From positions 4,921,499-4,985,498 of the forward strand of contig CM040746.1 of the NCBI GenBank assembly GCA_022829145.1: a stretch of DNA of 64,000 nucleotides. Direction: 5' to 3'. Made by a program: the position numbers and the translations under genes. This DNA comes from Albula goreensis. Taxonomy: Eukaryota; Chordata; Actinopteri; Albuliformes; Albulidae. Positions 1 through 61,062 of this stretch are shown in pieces (within the stretch, counting starts at the first letter, position 1; each line of letters begins with the position of its first letter). Below the pieces are notes generated by a model. That model was not told the origin of the DNA and ran no database searches. It was given only the letters and a program-made list of their open reading frames with translations.

Positions 1-766
1 ACTAAAGCACCTGTCACTCTCTCACCTGCACAAAGACTAAAGCACCTGTCACTCTCTCACCTGCACAAAGACTAAAGCACCTGTCACTCTCTCACCGGCA
101 CAAAGACTTAAGCACCTGTCAGTCTCTCACCTGCACAAAGACTAAAGCACCTGTCAGTCTCTCACCTGCACAGACTAAAGCACCTGTCACTCTCTCACCT
201 ATACACAGACTAAAGCACCTATCAGTCTCTCACCTATACACAGACTAAAGCACCTGTCACTCTCTCACCTGCACAAAGACTAAAGCACCTGTCACTCTCT
301 CACCTGCACAAAGACTAAAGCACCTGTCAGTCTCTCACATGCACACAGACTAAAGCACCTGTCAGTCTCTCACCTGCACACAGACAAAAGCACCTGTCAC
401 TCTCTCACCTGCACACAGACTAAAGCACCTGTCAGTCTCTCACCTGCACAAAGACTAAAGCACCTATCAGTCTCTCACCTGTACAAAGACTAAAGCACCT
501 GTCAGCCTCTCACCTGCACACAGACTAAAGCACCTGTCACTCTCTCACCTATACACAGACTAAAGCACCTGTCAGCCTCTCACCTGCACACAGACTAAAG
601 CACCTGTCACTCTCACCTATACACAGACTAAAGCACCAGTCACTCTCTCACCTATACACAGACTAAAGCACCTGTCACTCTCTCACCTATACACAGACTA
701 AAGCACCTGTCACTCTCTCACCTGCACACAGACTAAAGCACCTGTCAGTTGCTCACCTGCACACAG
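1..766. repeat. 35-bp minisatellite in intron 14 (about 22 copies)
   Basis: The unit begins actaaagcacctgtcactct and recurs about every 35 bp from the window edge to 766, with small variants (ctgcacaaag, ctatacacag). It lies about 97 bp into the intron after exon 14 and runs off the window. On the gene's sense strand each unit contains CAG|GTGAGAGA or TAG|GTGAGAGA, close to a consensus 5' splice site. Confidence 0.97.
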
Positions 767-863
767 TATATATTGTCCTTTAGCACAGATTTACATTCAT
801 AAAAATTGGTATTTGAAGCACAGTGCTAGCCCCTCAGACCCAGGGGCCCTGACCCTCCCTTAC

Positions 864-48834
<47,971 letters not shown>

Positions 48835-49420
48835 TTCGCAGTTTGGCTTCTTCTGTCTTCTTTGGTGCGAAGACGCTAGCAGGCGAACTGCTGTTCCTTT
48901 TGTTCCAGTCGGTGAGAGCGGTTGTGTGTGTAACTTTGCATTTAACTTGCAAGCAAACTAGCCCTGTATTGTCTTCTTTCCAGGTCGCTATACTAAATGC
49001 CGCAACGCTACTACATTATATCCAGTGAATGTTTTAGTGAATATTCAGACTGCCCTAGCTGCTCGCATTCTCCCTCTTAATATTTTCCGCGTTGCGGTGT
49101 ACAGTGGCAGCATTGCTTCCCCGTTCACTGAGCTCGGGCACAGCCTCGCATCCTGCCTGCCTCTCGCCCTGTTGCTGCGCTTTCCGAGGCGATTCGCCGC
49201 ACAAGAGTCTCTGCTGCACTACAGATCACACACCGGCTGTGACAGATGAGGGGAAAAAGTAACTTCAATTCCGATTCTAGCTGAGATCTGTCGTTCCCAC
49301 CACCGCCCCCTCCACCCCTCTCACCCTGTCAAACAATTTCATCTCTACCCCCAGCGCTGTTACAATCACGCTCCCAAGCTCCGCCTTCCGAAGGTGCGGT
49401 GACTACCCCATTGCGGTATG
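48835..49420 (-). promoter_or_regulatory. atp11c: presumed atp11c 5'UTR and promoter
   Basis: This is the block just upstream of the exon 1 start codon. It is richer in CG dinucleotides than the DNA around it, especially about 49070-49210 and 49370-49420, and has no obvious TATA box, as expected for a housekeeping-type vertebrate promoter. The transcription start cannot be read from sequence, and 5'UTR splicing is unknown. The boundaries are approximate. Confidence 0.55.
48876..48941 (-). other. possible upstream ORF in the atp11c leader
   Basis: If transcription starts above 48941, the leader contains an ATG at 48939-48941 opening a 21-codon frame that ends in TAG at 48876-48878, 41 nt before the main start and in another frame. 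The peptide is unremarkable. It would matter only as a translational brake. Confidence 0.3.
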
Positions 49421-52400
49421 GGAAATGATGTTTTGATGGAAAAGCATATGTATGCTGGTGGACACCCTCCGAGATTTTATGCTTACTGTTCTTTTTTTTT
49501 TACTAGAATGTTACAATGTACCACTGTTATATGTGATTAAGTAGTACAGATAAAGCAGGTTAAAACGCCAAGCAATAGCCCCACATACACAACAAAATGA
49601 GTAACTATCCAGGGCTGTAAAAGTACAAAAAAAAAAAAAAAAAAAGGAGGACGTAAGTGGAAATCCCACGGGGCAGACTGCGGGTAACATGAAGCAACAT
49701 TGCTCTCTGCGCGAAATTATTCCTGGTGATGCGTGACATACTGGCGATTTGTAATTAATTTTAGAGAAATAACACAAGTAGTTATAGCACCACCAAGTGT
49801 CCTTTGAGTGCTACATTCTTGGGATGAAGTGTTGGAATTAACCTGCCTTTTCCAATGTGTCTTTTTAAAACATTTTTGATTTAAGCCTTTTTGTTGTATG
49901 TGTAATTTAGTTGTCCATATCGTTTAACCTACTAATCTAATGATTAATTACTTTGTGTTGTAAGTCGCTCTGAGTAAAACCGTCTGCTAAAAGCCAGTGA
50001 TATAATATGAATGATTTAAAGTATCCAATTACTGACCATAATAATTTGCATACCAGTGTTGGAGCCCAGAAAATGTTTTTATTTTGCTAAATAAACAGAG
50101 CAAAACTAAGAATTTTGTTCCGGTCATTATATCCACATATTTTCATGGATTTTTCAGACTTGGCGCAGTTGTATGACATGATTCATTATATTTACAGTTC
50201 GATTTTCAGAACTGTTCACCAAGTGACAAATGAGATGCACTTATTTCCATATGATTTGTCTGTGCTTGAAATTATTTGACTGGAGGCAACCATATTGTTC
50301 TCATGTGTTTAGTCCACTGATGTTAGATAATGGTGTTAATACTGGTCAACTGTTGTGTAAATCAGGTTGCTTAAGACTTATTTGAGGTTGCTTTCTCTAT
50401 TTATACTTCAAAATGAAAGCCAACAAAATGGCAGACCAGGCTATTTTGAAAATGAAATTAATATTAAATCACGGGACATAAGCTTCCGACTTCTTCACCT
50501 ATTGATTAATGAACTGAACTTTTTAATTTTGGTTTGGGGACAACACAGGGTACTGCTAAAATGACATTTTCTGCTACGTTATTTTCTGGGCAGACTCAAG
50601 TTGGGTTAGACACAAGTTGCTAACTGGCGAGCTAAGAGCCTATAGCAGGAGAATGATAAATAAAGAGCTGCAGAGAAACACTGTAAAATAATAGCCTACA
50701 TTTCCAAACAGGATGTTCAAACACTGAACAAATTAATGGAACAGTAGGCATGAAATATTAAAACCTAGAGCAATGTTTACCCACTGCCCAAGGACTACAT
50801 TTTTGTGATTTTCCTTGAATGCAACCTCAAATCTAATAAAAGCACTTCAATCGTTGCAAAAATAGAAAATGTCATAGCTAAGAATATGTTCAAACAATAG
50901 ACCTGAAACAACAGCACTGTGAGTCTGAGTGGCATAATAAAACCAAGAGGTATTTTAGGAAGTGTCTCATTTTGTCTGATGCCACTACAGAGCTGGTCCT
51001 TTTTGATCTCAACAAGACCTGGTTGATTTCTCTCCTCATTCCGACATTCATTTAAGGTTGATGAGCATCTACTCACTGCAGAGCTATTTCTGAAGACCTT
51101 TTTGTGAAAACTTTGCCACTGCTTCCAAATGTAGCCTGTTTTCATCAGTTTTTGACTGTTTCCATCTCCTATAGAGTGGATCATTTACAGCATACAGGGC
51201 ATCGGTAACTATTTACAGATCTTTCTAGGTCATTCTCCTCTGCTGACAGACAGTTACAAAAGTGTTTCGCGAGCTGTCGACAACATGCTGCATTTAACTG
51301 AAAGATAGGGAAAAAGACACCGAGATATTTGTCAATTGAGATACACAAATATTTGCTCATTGAGACACATACAGAGTGAAATGTTCAGTGTTAATTGAAT
51401 TCTGTCAGAGTTGATATGAAGTCAGTTGGATCATATGTACTCTGTAAAAATAAAATATCCTCAGCCAGTACTCTGTAAGGATGCTGCAAAGGTCCTCAGC
51501 TGTACTTTGAGCTGAGGACATTCGGCTACATGCATTGTTGCACAGACATGTTGTATTGTTTGAAGCTGCCGATGTGGTTGCCTCGTGTGCAGCAATGTTA
51601 CGTTTCCATCACAGTATCAGGTAGCATATGTGATGTGAACAATTCATTTGGCAATATCTTAATATGGTTACCATACATACTAAGTTTTTGAAGTTGTGTA
51701 AGCTGTATCATATCATAGATACATTATAGAACCACAAAGAAGCACTGGCAGAGGTTTTGGGCCCTAAGAGTGAACATGAATGAGATCATGATATTTTCAA
51801 GAAGAAAACGATATTTTTTCCAGTTTTGTTTATGGTATTGAAGTGTGAGGTTCCATTATCAAAAAAAAAACTACAATAAATGGGCAGCTTACAACCTAGT
51901 GGTGAAGAGTTCTTACTGCACTCTCAGAGGTTGGTGGTTAAAGCTCCAGTCAGGCCAGTGCAGCCAATTGGGGCCCCAAACCCAGGAGCGATTGGTGTCT
52001 ATTGGTTAGTCAAATCAACTTTAAGTAGCTTTGGATAAAAGCATCAGAGAAATAACTGTAATGTATGTTCAGCATGGTTGCTCTGGTGTCAGCTGAAATT
52101 GGGGGTTCAAAAATGTTTTGAAATTACAAAGAAAAACTCCAAACAATGGATGCACATCAGATTTAGGCTTTTTATCTGTTAATTATTGATGTACAAAACC
52201 AGGCATTAAAATTTTGGGTCCATTTAAAAAAATAGTGATATAAACAGATTCCAACATAAAGCCCTGCTATATCAAGAGCAGAACATAGAAAAGAGTCCCC
52301 TCAGCCAGCTGGTTCTGAAGCTCACTGAACACAGCAACACCACTATCAGTCAGCTTTAGGACAGCACTTCAACAACACTTACAATCAGAGAAAACCACAG

Positions 52401-53120
52401 TGTCAAACGCATAAACAACACTTATAATCTGTATTCAAAAAGGTTTTCGGTACAAAAGAAAACTATCAAATCTCAGACTTTTGATTGAACAATATTGTTT
52501 TCCTATAGTTAAATATTGTTTTTAAACATGATTAAACTGGATATTAGCACTTGTTTGTGTACGTACAGCTGAGAAAAGATATCTCACATTTTGTTGTGCC
52601 TATTTAGGTCTTCGTGGAGAGACAACCTCTTTGTAATGGAAACGTAATCAACTCTGGAACAAAGGCAAACCTAACTGCCGAACACTTTTCAAAGGTAAAT
52701 TTTAACTTGCATATTTAAATTGAATTGAATTTCGAACACCTTTGAGCCTCCAAATTTGTGACACATGTATAACGACGGCAACTGCGCCCTCGTGTGGTTT
52801 TGACTGGTACAACACCTGCTGATTCTGTCGCAACTGTTTTTGTCATCGCCAAGTACTTTTTTCTGTTCTCGGGCATGGAGCTGAAATTCGTAGCGATAGC
52901 CTGTAGCCTGCCACAGAGATAGAACAGAAGCATGGAGACCCCGTGGTCCTTCCTGACTCCAGTCTGATCTGACATCATTGGTGTAAAGCTGGGGAAGAAC
53001 CAGTGTGCATGCAGGTTTTTGTTTCAAATGAGCTAATGAGTTAGCTAATTACCTGTGTACACCTAATACCAGTTCAGTAATTGGTTGCCACAGTATAACT
53101 TTCATGGGTGGACATGAAAG
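49421..53120. other. intergenic, upstream of atp11c
   Basis: AT-rich sequence with a poly-A tract at 49627-49645 and two retroposon-tail remnants: taagtcgctctgagtaaaac near 49962, and a longer one ending gctttggataaaagcatcag at 51885-52070. A 129-codon minus-strand frame at 50795-51184 has no recognisable family and I do not call it a gene. Confidence 0.6.
51885..52070 (-). mobile_element. teleost retroposon remnant
   Basis: cctagtggtgaagagttctt, ggttggtggttaaagctcc and gctttggataaaagcatcag are the reverse-oriented counterpart of the 45455-45780 module. Decayed. Confidence 0.55.
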
Positions 53121-53131
53121 ATTGATTGTCA

Positions 53132-53224
53132 TTAATGGTCTTATCAAGAAATGAATCTTAACTCTCAAGACACATAAAACGTTGAGGCTAATAAAATGAT
53201 TAAGAGCAGAATAGTTTATGAAAT
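53132..53224. repeat. about 93-bp dispersed duplicate, copy 1
   Basis: It shares atcaagaaatgaatcttaac and gttgaggctaataaaa, in the same orientation and order, with 54220-54312 at roughly 90% identity by eye. Confidence 0.9.
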
Positions 53225-54219
53225 CCCAAAATAGACATGATGATTGTATAACTAGTCTACACCCTGGTGTTGGAGTACACCTGTGTGTGCTGCTAACTCC
53301 AGCTTTAATTAAATATATGTGTTTTTTTAAATAATAAAGAATGAATTACCATCTTATGAAACAATTGTGTCAAAATATATTGATCCTCTTAAGAATAAAT
53401 ATGCAATATCAATAATGTATTTGGATATGCTAAATACATTTTTGTCTTTGACACAGAGTTTACATTTTGTAGATGTAAAGTGTGTGGACACTTTATCATT
53501 GAATGTATACCACTGTACAGAAAAGAGGTATTTAGAGACAATGCATATGGTAGTGCTTGACCAAGCCTGCATCCATTGCAATCTAAATGCTGGCACTTAA
53601 ACAGGGTGCTTTAGGCCAGGACTGGAGTTCTCTCACCTGTACCCACTGGTTTGCGCAGATCACAAAGGGTCAGGGTGAGAATCGCTATGGCTCTCCCCCA
53701 CCCCTGATTTTGTTAATCAGACACTCATGCACTGGAAAATATGACTGGTGTGGAGGGCATGTTATTATAATATAAAGGATCCTTTATTATGTCATAAATA
53801 ATCCTTTCTTGTTTTATAAAAGATCATACACACGTGAGAGTTTGAATTCATTTCGATTAATTAATTAATGATTCCAGGAAAATGCTAGAGGGCTGGTTTA
53901 TGTGTGTCTAAGTTTCAGCTTCCATCAATTACTCTTGCTTCATGAACTAATAACACGATCAAGAAACGCAGCTAAAATGTAAAATGACATAAATTCTTTG
54001 GCTAATTTGATAATTAAGAATGAAATTGGCATGAATCGAGAAGGAGAGAGAACCACTACAAATTTAGACACAGTGTGAAAGGACTGCTTAGAAATTCTGA
54101 TGGACCATGTTTTGGCTCAAAATAAAAAGATTGTTTTGTTGTTTAAGATCGCCAAAAAATCTATATACCTCCTGGATTTAACAAGTATTATTTACCTGTA
54201 TTTCACGCAGTTTCAAAAC

Positions 54220-54312
54220 TTAATGATCTCATCAAGAAATGAATCTTAACTGTCTAGACACATAAAATGTTGAGGCTAATAAAACGATTAAGAGCAGAAG
54301 AGTTCATGAAAT
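54220..54312. repeat. about 93-bp dispersed duplicate, copy 2
   Basis: Second copy of the 53132-53224 segment, 1,088 bp downstream, same orientation. Confidence 0.9.
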
Positions 54313-56576
54313 GTGAATTTAGGTTTCAGTCCAAAACTTACCTTTTTGGAATGATTCTGTTCCTTTGCTCACGGGCCGCTAGATGGCGCTATTGCTGCTT
54401 AATTCCCTAAATTGTGGGTTAGGATGACGCTACAAATGAAAATTGGATTGCTGTAATTCACACTATGTCCACAAGATGACAGCTCAATGACAAAAATTGA
54501 ATCAATACATGTCCTACGAATGAAGACGATCCAATTTTAACTGCAAAGCAGACGAACCTGAACTGTGAGGACCACTTGTAGTGCTTTTAATAATCAAAAG
54601 ATAGATTTTGAATTACTTAAATAATGATTAAAATCTGAATAGTTGTGTAAATTAATGCACAAAGACTATTTCCTTTTCTTGGTACGCTATACAAAAAGCT
54701 ATTGTTAACACATGAAGCATTTAATTTGTTCAGTTCTGTGAATGAACTTGTTTTATTTTTCATTATACACAGATGAATGAGAGTGAAAAGAAATGCAGGA
54801 AAAACAGGAAGCGGGTACAGAAAGTGAAAAAACTACATGTTAACAAAATGAGGGGGTAGATGAGAGCGAGACTGACTGGAGATCCTCAGCATTTTGTGTG
54901 AAGGAGTAGTGATTCAGAGATTCTCTTTCGCTTAGTATCTCATATGACACTTGTGTTACGTGGCGGAGTGCATCACCCCAGACCTCATGACCTCACTTCC
55001 TGTCAGAACCCCCCACCCTGAGTCCTGCCTCTCTCAGATTCACGGCAGTGCTTCTTGGTTACTGGGGTGATAAAGCCCATGTGACCCCCTCACTCTTATC
55101 AGCACAGATCTTTCAGACACACCAGATACCCAGCTCCTGTGCTCCTCTGCTTCTTAACTACAGGAGTTAACATTTACAGTGCTCTCTTACAGCACATCTG
55201 TTTCCATGGAGCTCTATTTGGTCAAGCCTGCCTCATGAATATTCATAAGACACATGAGTTTGGAATATTTCAGGTTTTGTAGAAGGTACACAGCAGATTT
55301 AGGAATACAGGATTGAGTATCCAGGATGGGGGGGTTGGGGGGCCGGGTGCATCTGCCCCCTAGTGATCATGGTGCAGGTAACCTCATGCAAAAGTAATCT
55401 GATAGCACACAATGCTGTTATGTAAACACAGACCCCCAGGGTTCATATGGATCCTACACCCTTTATCTGGAGGACAGAATCAGCTGTTGGTCCCTCTGGC
55501 CAATGAGGAGCCACAGAGGATGCATGCTCAGGAATTCAGGTTTTGCTGTTTCTGTCAGCTGCAAAGGCTTATTTTTCATATTTCTTTTGTGGATAATTTA
55601 TTTCATTAGTATGTATTCTAATGTCACAGGAATGCAATGTGGAAACTCGGCTGCTGAAGTTGTTCTTCTCACATATCGTTAATTTTGGTTAATCTGCCAG
55701 TTGCCGTGGCAGAACCAGTGACTCGTATACATTTATTTATGTGTCACTAAATGTATTTACACTGAAAAGTTCTCCAGGAACAAGTCTACATTGTGTATAC
55801 AGAATTATATAACATTACTATCTTCGCTGTAAAGTACTCTTATGCTTGGTTAGTAGAATCAGTGAAAAGCCCAAAAGAGGAACAAAACAGAGAAACGGTT
55901 TTATTGAGGAGACTGTGAAGTACAGGGTGAAAATGAGCAGGACTCCATCGGCCATGGTGCGGAGGTGACAGACGCTGGATGCATTTCAGATTACCACAGT
56001 CCTACATTCATTATCACGCCAGAACTACAAATAACGAAAATCTTACACATTTATAACCATTTGATATGCATTTGTGCACAGTTGACCCCCAGCTCTTCGG
56101 CACGGACATCCGCGTGTGTCACAGTGACAGTGCGGGATTCTCTGGGGTCAGCGTTTCTCAGGGCCCCTGAGTCACTGAGTGACTGATACTCCTCAGCTTT
56201 GAAGGGTCATTCCTTAACTGCCACCCCCCCAAACCACCCCTACCTGTGAATGTGCAGCTGGGCTTTCAGTGGAGGAGACCTGCTGAAGCTGGGAAACCCC
56301 CCCTCCAGCCCCCAGCCCCCAGCCATCTGTGCCCCAGTGTCCTCCCCCCATCCCAAATTCTGCCCTCTTCCCACACTGCCCCCTTGTCAGAGGTTCCTGT
56401 TCCTGGACAGGGAGGCCCGGGGGGGCGTTGGGGTGGGGGGTTTTGGCTGGGGGGTGCGAGGCTGGAGTAACCGTGGGTGATTTGCTTTCATAGGCACCTG
56501 CACACGGGACAAAAGAGGCCAAGGGTGGTGGAGCTGGAAGACAGATTGATGCTTTGTCAACTGATGCAAGACAGAA

Positions 56577-56577
<1 letters not shown>

Positions 56578-56663
<86 letters not shown>

Positions 56664-56720
56664 ATATGTGTGTGTGTGTGTGTGTATATGTGTGTGAGTG
56701 TGTGTGTATATGTCTGAGAT
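56578..56720. repeat. long (TG)n microsatellite
   Basis: About 40 uninterrupted TG units (56580-56661), then TG/TA mixtures; TG-rich sequence continues to about 56890. Long alternating TG can adopt Z-DNA. The poly-Thr/His frames are artefacts. Confidence 0.97.
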
Positions 56721-56999
56721 AGAGAGTGAGGGAGTGTGTGTGTGTGTGCTGCATGCGTACACGTGCGTAAGAGTGACAGTATGTGTGTGTGTACTTGTGT
56801 GTGTCTGAGAGAGCAAGAGTGAGTGTGTGTGTGTATGTGCGTGTATGCGCATATGCCTCAGAGTGTATGTGTGTGTGTGTGTGTGTGGAGCGAGACCAAG
56901 ACTGAGAGAGAGTGTGTGAGCTAAGCCTCAGGGTTAGCTGAGAGGGGGGTGTTGGGGTTGTCCCCCCTTTAGTCTGTGTGAGTCCCAGCTTTAGAGAGC

Positions 57000-57420
57000 C
57001 CTAAAAGACTGACAGCTTATGTGGGCAGCATTTCAACACAATGGATGCAGAGGCCAGAGAAGCTTTGGGCTGGCGGTTGGGGGGTGGTGTTTTACAGCCC
57101 CGCTCAGAGGAGAGTGTTTCAGGCTGCATTCACCTCGCCGAACCTCGTTACTCCCTGAATACGCGCTGCGCTGGAGCACAGATGCATCAATTAGAATGTG
57201 TGAGCAGATAGCAAGGAGCAGAGAAAGAGAAGAGCCGGCGTGACAACACAGGCCCTCTATAGGGGGTGTCAGCCCCACAAAGCTCTTTTTGTGATCTTCT
57301 CTCCATTACATTACCAGCGCAATATGTAAGGTGGGAATTCTTTTGATTTAAATTAAGTGGAAAAACCACTAAATCCTATTTTTATTCAGCTAAGATAATG
57401 GTGTTATAGTCAATAAAGGT
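57000..57420. promoter_or_regulatory. candidate conserved non-coding block
   Basis: Non-repetitive sequence without an open frame that makes sense, with homeodomain-type cores such as gcatcaattagaatgtg (57183-57199) and ttgatttaaattaagtgg (57343-57360). A guess from texture; needs alignment. Confidence 0.25.
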
Positions 57421-58289
57421 CTCTAACTACTTATCTGTGGCCTAAAAAACTCCGCTCTGGCTTTCACTCGCCTGTCCCCCTCCTCTTCTGTTTCCCTGCA
57501 TTATATTTATTCAGTTCTTTGGGGTCAGAAACACCCCGTTAAAAGGGCCTTGCTTGTCGCGTTGACTGCCGTATCGCTTTCAGTTCTGTATTGCCCGGGC
57601 CCTGGCGGTTTGTGGTGTTGTCCCCCTCTCTTTAAAAACATGGACATGAATTTAAACAGTATCTTGTAAGGTATTGTTTGTCGGCGGGTGCAGGCCAGAG
57701 CCTCAGAGTTGTAGTGAGAGGGGGGCTTTTAGGAGGAGAACAAGCACCTCTGCAGCTTGCTGTGCTGGGACAGAAGCAGTGGAAGGAGAGGGCAAAGACA
57801 TACGGATGATTCCTGTGCCAATGAGGCACTTTACCCTGTCTCACTGAGGGGAGGAAACGGGGTAAAACAGGGTAAAACAACAGCGACACCAACCACAATG
57901 GTAATTATAATAATCACCATCACCAGCATCACCATCAACGTCATAGAACAACAGGTGATTTGAGGGGGATGCCATCCCCCTTGTGAGCAAAATGACCAAA
58001 ACACATCCCCCTTGTTAACCTGCCTTCCACATTTTATTTCATGTGTGTGTTGGTTGGTGATGTGGGGGCAGGGGGGTGCTCCCATTGAGCCATCCCCCCT
58101 GTTAAAAATGAACAAATCACCTACTGGGTGCGGGTATGATGCGACCTGTTTTACAGCCCATACCATCACACTAGTTACAACATACCAATACAGCTGTCGC
58201 GTATGCAGGTGTATTCTGAAGGAGCATAAAACAGTTTCTCTGCGGCAATCTTCACATTGGAACCGCTCTCAAAAAGGCACACTTTTGAA

Positions 58290-58640
58290 TGTGAGCAATT
58301 ACGCTCAATTTCAGGGAGAAATACGGGAGAATTTGCATCCACTGAAAAGAAACACTAGAGTTAGAATCGAGAGAAAGTGCGGTAAATTGGTGCAAGCGGA
58401 GCATCACGCGCGAACTCGGCTCCCCTGTAATTGTGTAATTGTGGAATGGATTTAAATGCAGTTCCCAATTAAAGTCACTTCTTCGGAGAGGGCAATGAAT
58501 TATGCAACGAAGAAAACGATGAAAATTGCCTTCTTCGTGGTAATAATTGACACCAAAATAGAATATTTGATCAGATATGGACAGATGTCTTCGTCTGTAT
58601 TGCTGATGTGATTGCAGCAGTTACCTTCTACTCGGGGTCG
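58290..58640. promoter_or_regulatory. candidate conserved non-coding block
   Basis: Non-repetitive, non-coding, with several TAATTG/CAATTA cores (gtaattgtgtaattgtgg, cccaattaaag, gtaataattgac) and an inverted repeat ACGAAGAA...TTCTTCGT (58507-58514 and 58531-58538). A clustering of homeodomain cores suggests an enhancer, but conservation is not shown here. Confidence 0.3.
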
Positions 58641-59159
58641 GGATGATGAGAGACAGGAAACGCCTTCAGGCATTGAGCCTCAAACAGGAAACGTCACGAG
58701 CTGCACCATAACAAGCCATCGGGGGTAACACTTAAACTATTTACCCGAATGGCAACAGAGCACTATCATAAGTGTGACAAGACATAAATCATAAACAATC
58801 ACAAAAGCTTATAACAGCTTCTGACAAATGGTGTGCTGGTTTCATAATGTACACCGCAATCAATTTGTTCTCTTGACCGAACTGTTGCCAGCTACTTCAA
58901 AATTCATGTTTTTGTTATGACATTGTTATGATGAGGTAATAGCATCTCCATGTGTTTCCATTGCTGGGTGTATGGCATACAGTATAAATAAAGAATTAGT
59001 GAGTGCAGTTGTCCACAGTGGGGTAGACTAATGGCATGCCTGTGTGCTGGGCTCAGAACAGTCTGGCCTATGTCTGATCGGCCCTTGCAGCAAACAAAGG
59101 GGTGCTGTGCTGTGGTAAACGGATCATGAATGCAGATTAGGTGATGCCATTTCTCCGCA

Positions 59160-60090
59160 GTGTGCCATGGAGATTTAACTAGTGTTTTGGGAGGGGGGCT
59201 GAGGCTGCTGTTGCTGAATCAGGGCCCCGGGGAATTACAGTGGAATGGTGATGAACTTCCTAGGGGGAACTGCAGGTTCTGTCTTACTTGGTCTCCAGGT
59301 GTGCTGCTTCCACATGTCTACAGGCCCCACACCGGCTCATGTCCCTCAGCATGGAACAGCCACTTCCACACCAACCCAGACCACTTCACATGTGGTCAGC
59401 TTCTCACTGAAACACCAGAAAACACTCATCCACTCTGTTTTTGCAGACACAGTTGCAACTTCATGCTTGAGCTGTTGGGGTGTAGTGAGATACCCACAGC
59501 TTGTGGCGGTTTTGTTCAGACTAGGAGTGAGGTGAAGGGGGAGGCAGAAGTTTCCGGGGTGGAGGTTGGTGAACTGGGAAGGAGGGATGGGATTAATGCA
59601 GGTGTCCTGGTAGAATTTCGGGAAGGACCTACAGTCCCAGGCACTGTCCTGAAGCCTGCCTCAATAGGAGGGATCCCAGGGGTTGGATCAATGGGCCGGG
59701 TTTGGCCCGGCAGGGAGAGAAAGGGAGAGGTGTAGTCTGAGCTCAGCGGGACGGGCTGCTGTGGAAGACCTCTTTCAGGGCCTCTCTGTTTGTCTGAGGG
59801 CTGTCACAGCAGACGAGTACTCAGCAAACAGCACGAACAAGGACTTGAACCACAAAACCAACAGAGCCTTGACAATATTGTGATTGGGGCTTATTGGGAG
59901 CTGAATGGCCGAATGAAACCAGGAACAAGTTTGCCTCGCCCTGGAGGATGTGGTTACATCTCTGCCCATCCTGTGGACTGCAGTAGGATGGCGGTGTCAG
60001 TAAAGACTATATTTGAGACTCATCCAAAAGGCCATTGAAAATGAAATTCTTATGCTACTCTATATTTGTTTAATTTAAATAAAGATTACT
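59160..60090 (+). other. unassigned ORF region with AATAAA
   Basis: A 191-codon plus-strand frame (59160-59735) lies in repeat-free sequence of moderate GC, and ttaaataaagattac (AATAAA at about 60078) follows 340 bp later. The translation matches no family I know and lacks a convincing domain or codon bias. It could be a decayed gene, a lineage-specific transcript or chance. Confidence 0.2.
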
Positions 60091-60640
60091 TAACCAATCA
60101 GTTGAACTAAGGACCCAATTTTCTTTTGCAGCAAAGACCTGAGAGATAAACTGGGTAGGGAATGCATGGCACTGAGTAGCCAGTTGTGGAAATTGGTAGA
60201 GAGTAGGATTTGGATAGGTGTGATATGGCCATACTTGTATCAGGGAGACACAGAATCTTCCTCCTCCTCCTCCACAAGGTCATCCCTCCTCTTCCTCCAC
60301 AGGGGCGTCCAGCATCTCTCACCTGCAGATGAGAACGGTCATGTCAGGTCAGCTTCTCCTGGTCTGGTCTGAGGAGCGGTGACTGGATTTGGTGAGAATG
60401 GTGCTGGAGTTATAGAGCTCCTGACAGGAGAGCCTGTGTGTTTCAGCAAAGCCTTTTAAATAAATTGTTACAGATCAGCAGACCAACCAGACAGCCCTCT
60501 GTCTGAAAAGGCTGCCCTGACTCAGTCTAGGGACTTTAAGCTATACATTAAATCTTGTCTTTTGAAATGGGAAATTTGTACAACAGATTCTACACCAATC
60601 ATATACTCAGCTGCATTTCCTTAGTATTCCTGTGACCATC

Positions 60641-60756
60641 TGTAGTTGAGAAAGAGGGGAGTATAGTGGCAGAGTACACCTGTAGTTGAGAAAGAGGGGA
60701 GTATAGTGGCAGAGTACACCTGTAGTTGAGAAAGAGGGGAGTATAGTGGCAGGGTA
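60641..60756. repeat. 40-bp tandem repeat, 2.9 identical copies
   Basis: The unit begins tgtagttgagaaagagggga and continues gtatagtggcagagtacacc. The copies are nearly identical, so the expansion is recent. Confidence 0.97.
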
Positions 60757-61062
60757 CCTGATGGTATTGTCAAAGGGTGCTAGGCTGAACCCCTGCTGTA
60801 GAGGTGACGAGCCTTATTCCAGGAGAGCTACAGAATGTGCTGTTTTTTTTACTTTTACACAGCTCTTAATTGATCATATTAAGTTTATTGCATTGTTAAT
60901 TCACCCCTCCTGAGTTCATGATCTGAACTGGATGCTGAATTGAAGCTGAAAACAAAACCCAGAACATTCCATAGCTTTCTGGGCTGGGGTTGTCACTTTT
61001 GTAATCCCACAATGCACCAACCTTCCTGAACTCACACTTTCACGGCAATTAGGTCTGAATTA

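Noticed and set aside
50795-51184. 129-codon minus-strand frame with a hydrophobic C-terminal half.
   Set aside because: No family resemblance, AT-rich sequence with no splice or promoter context; treated as chance.
56214-56852. 212-codon His/Thr-rich minus-strand frame and similar frames at other CA/TG tracts.
   Set aside because: Dinucleotide repeat translation.
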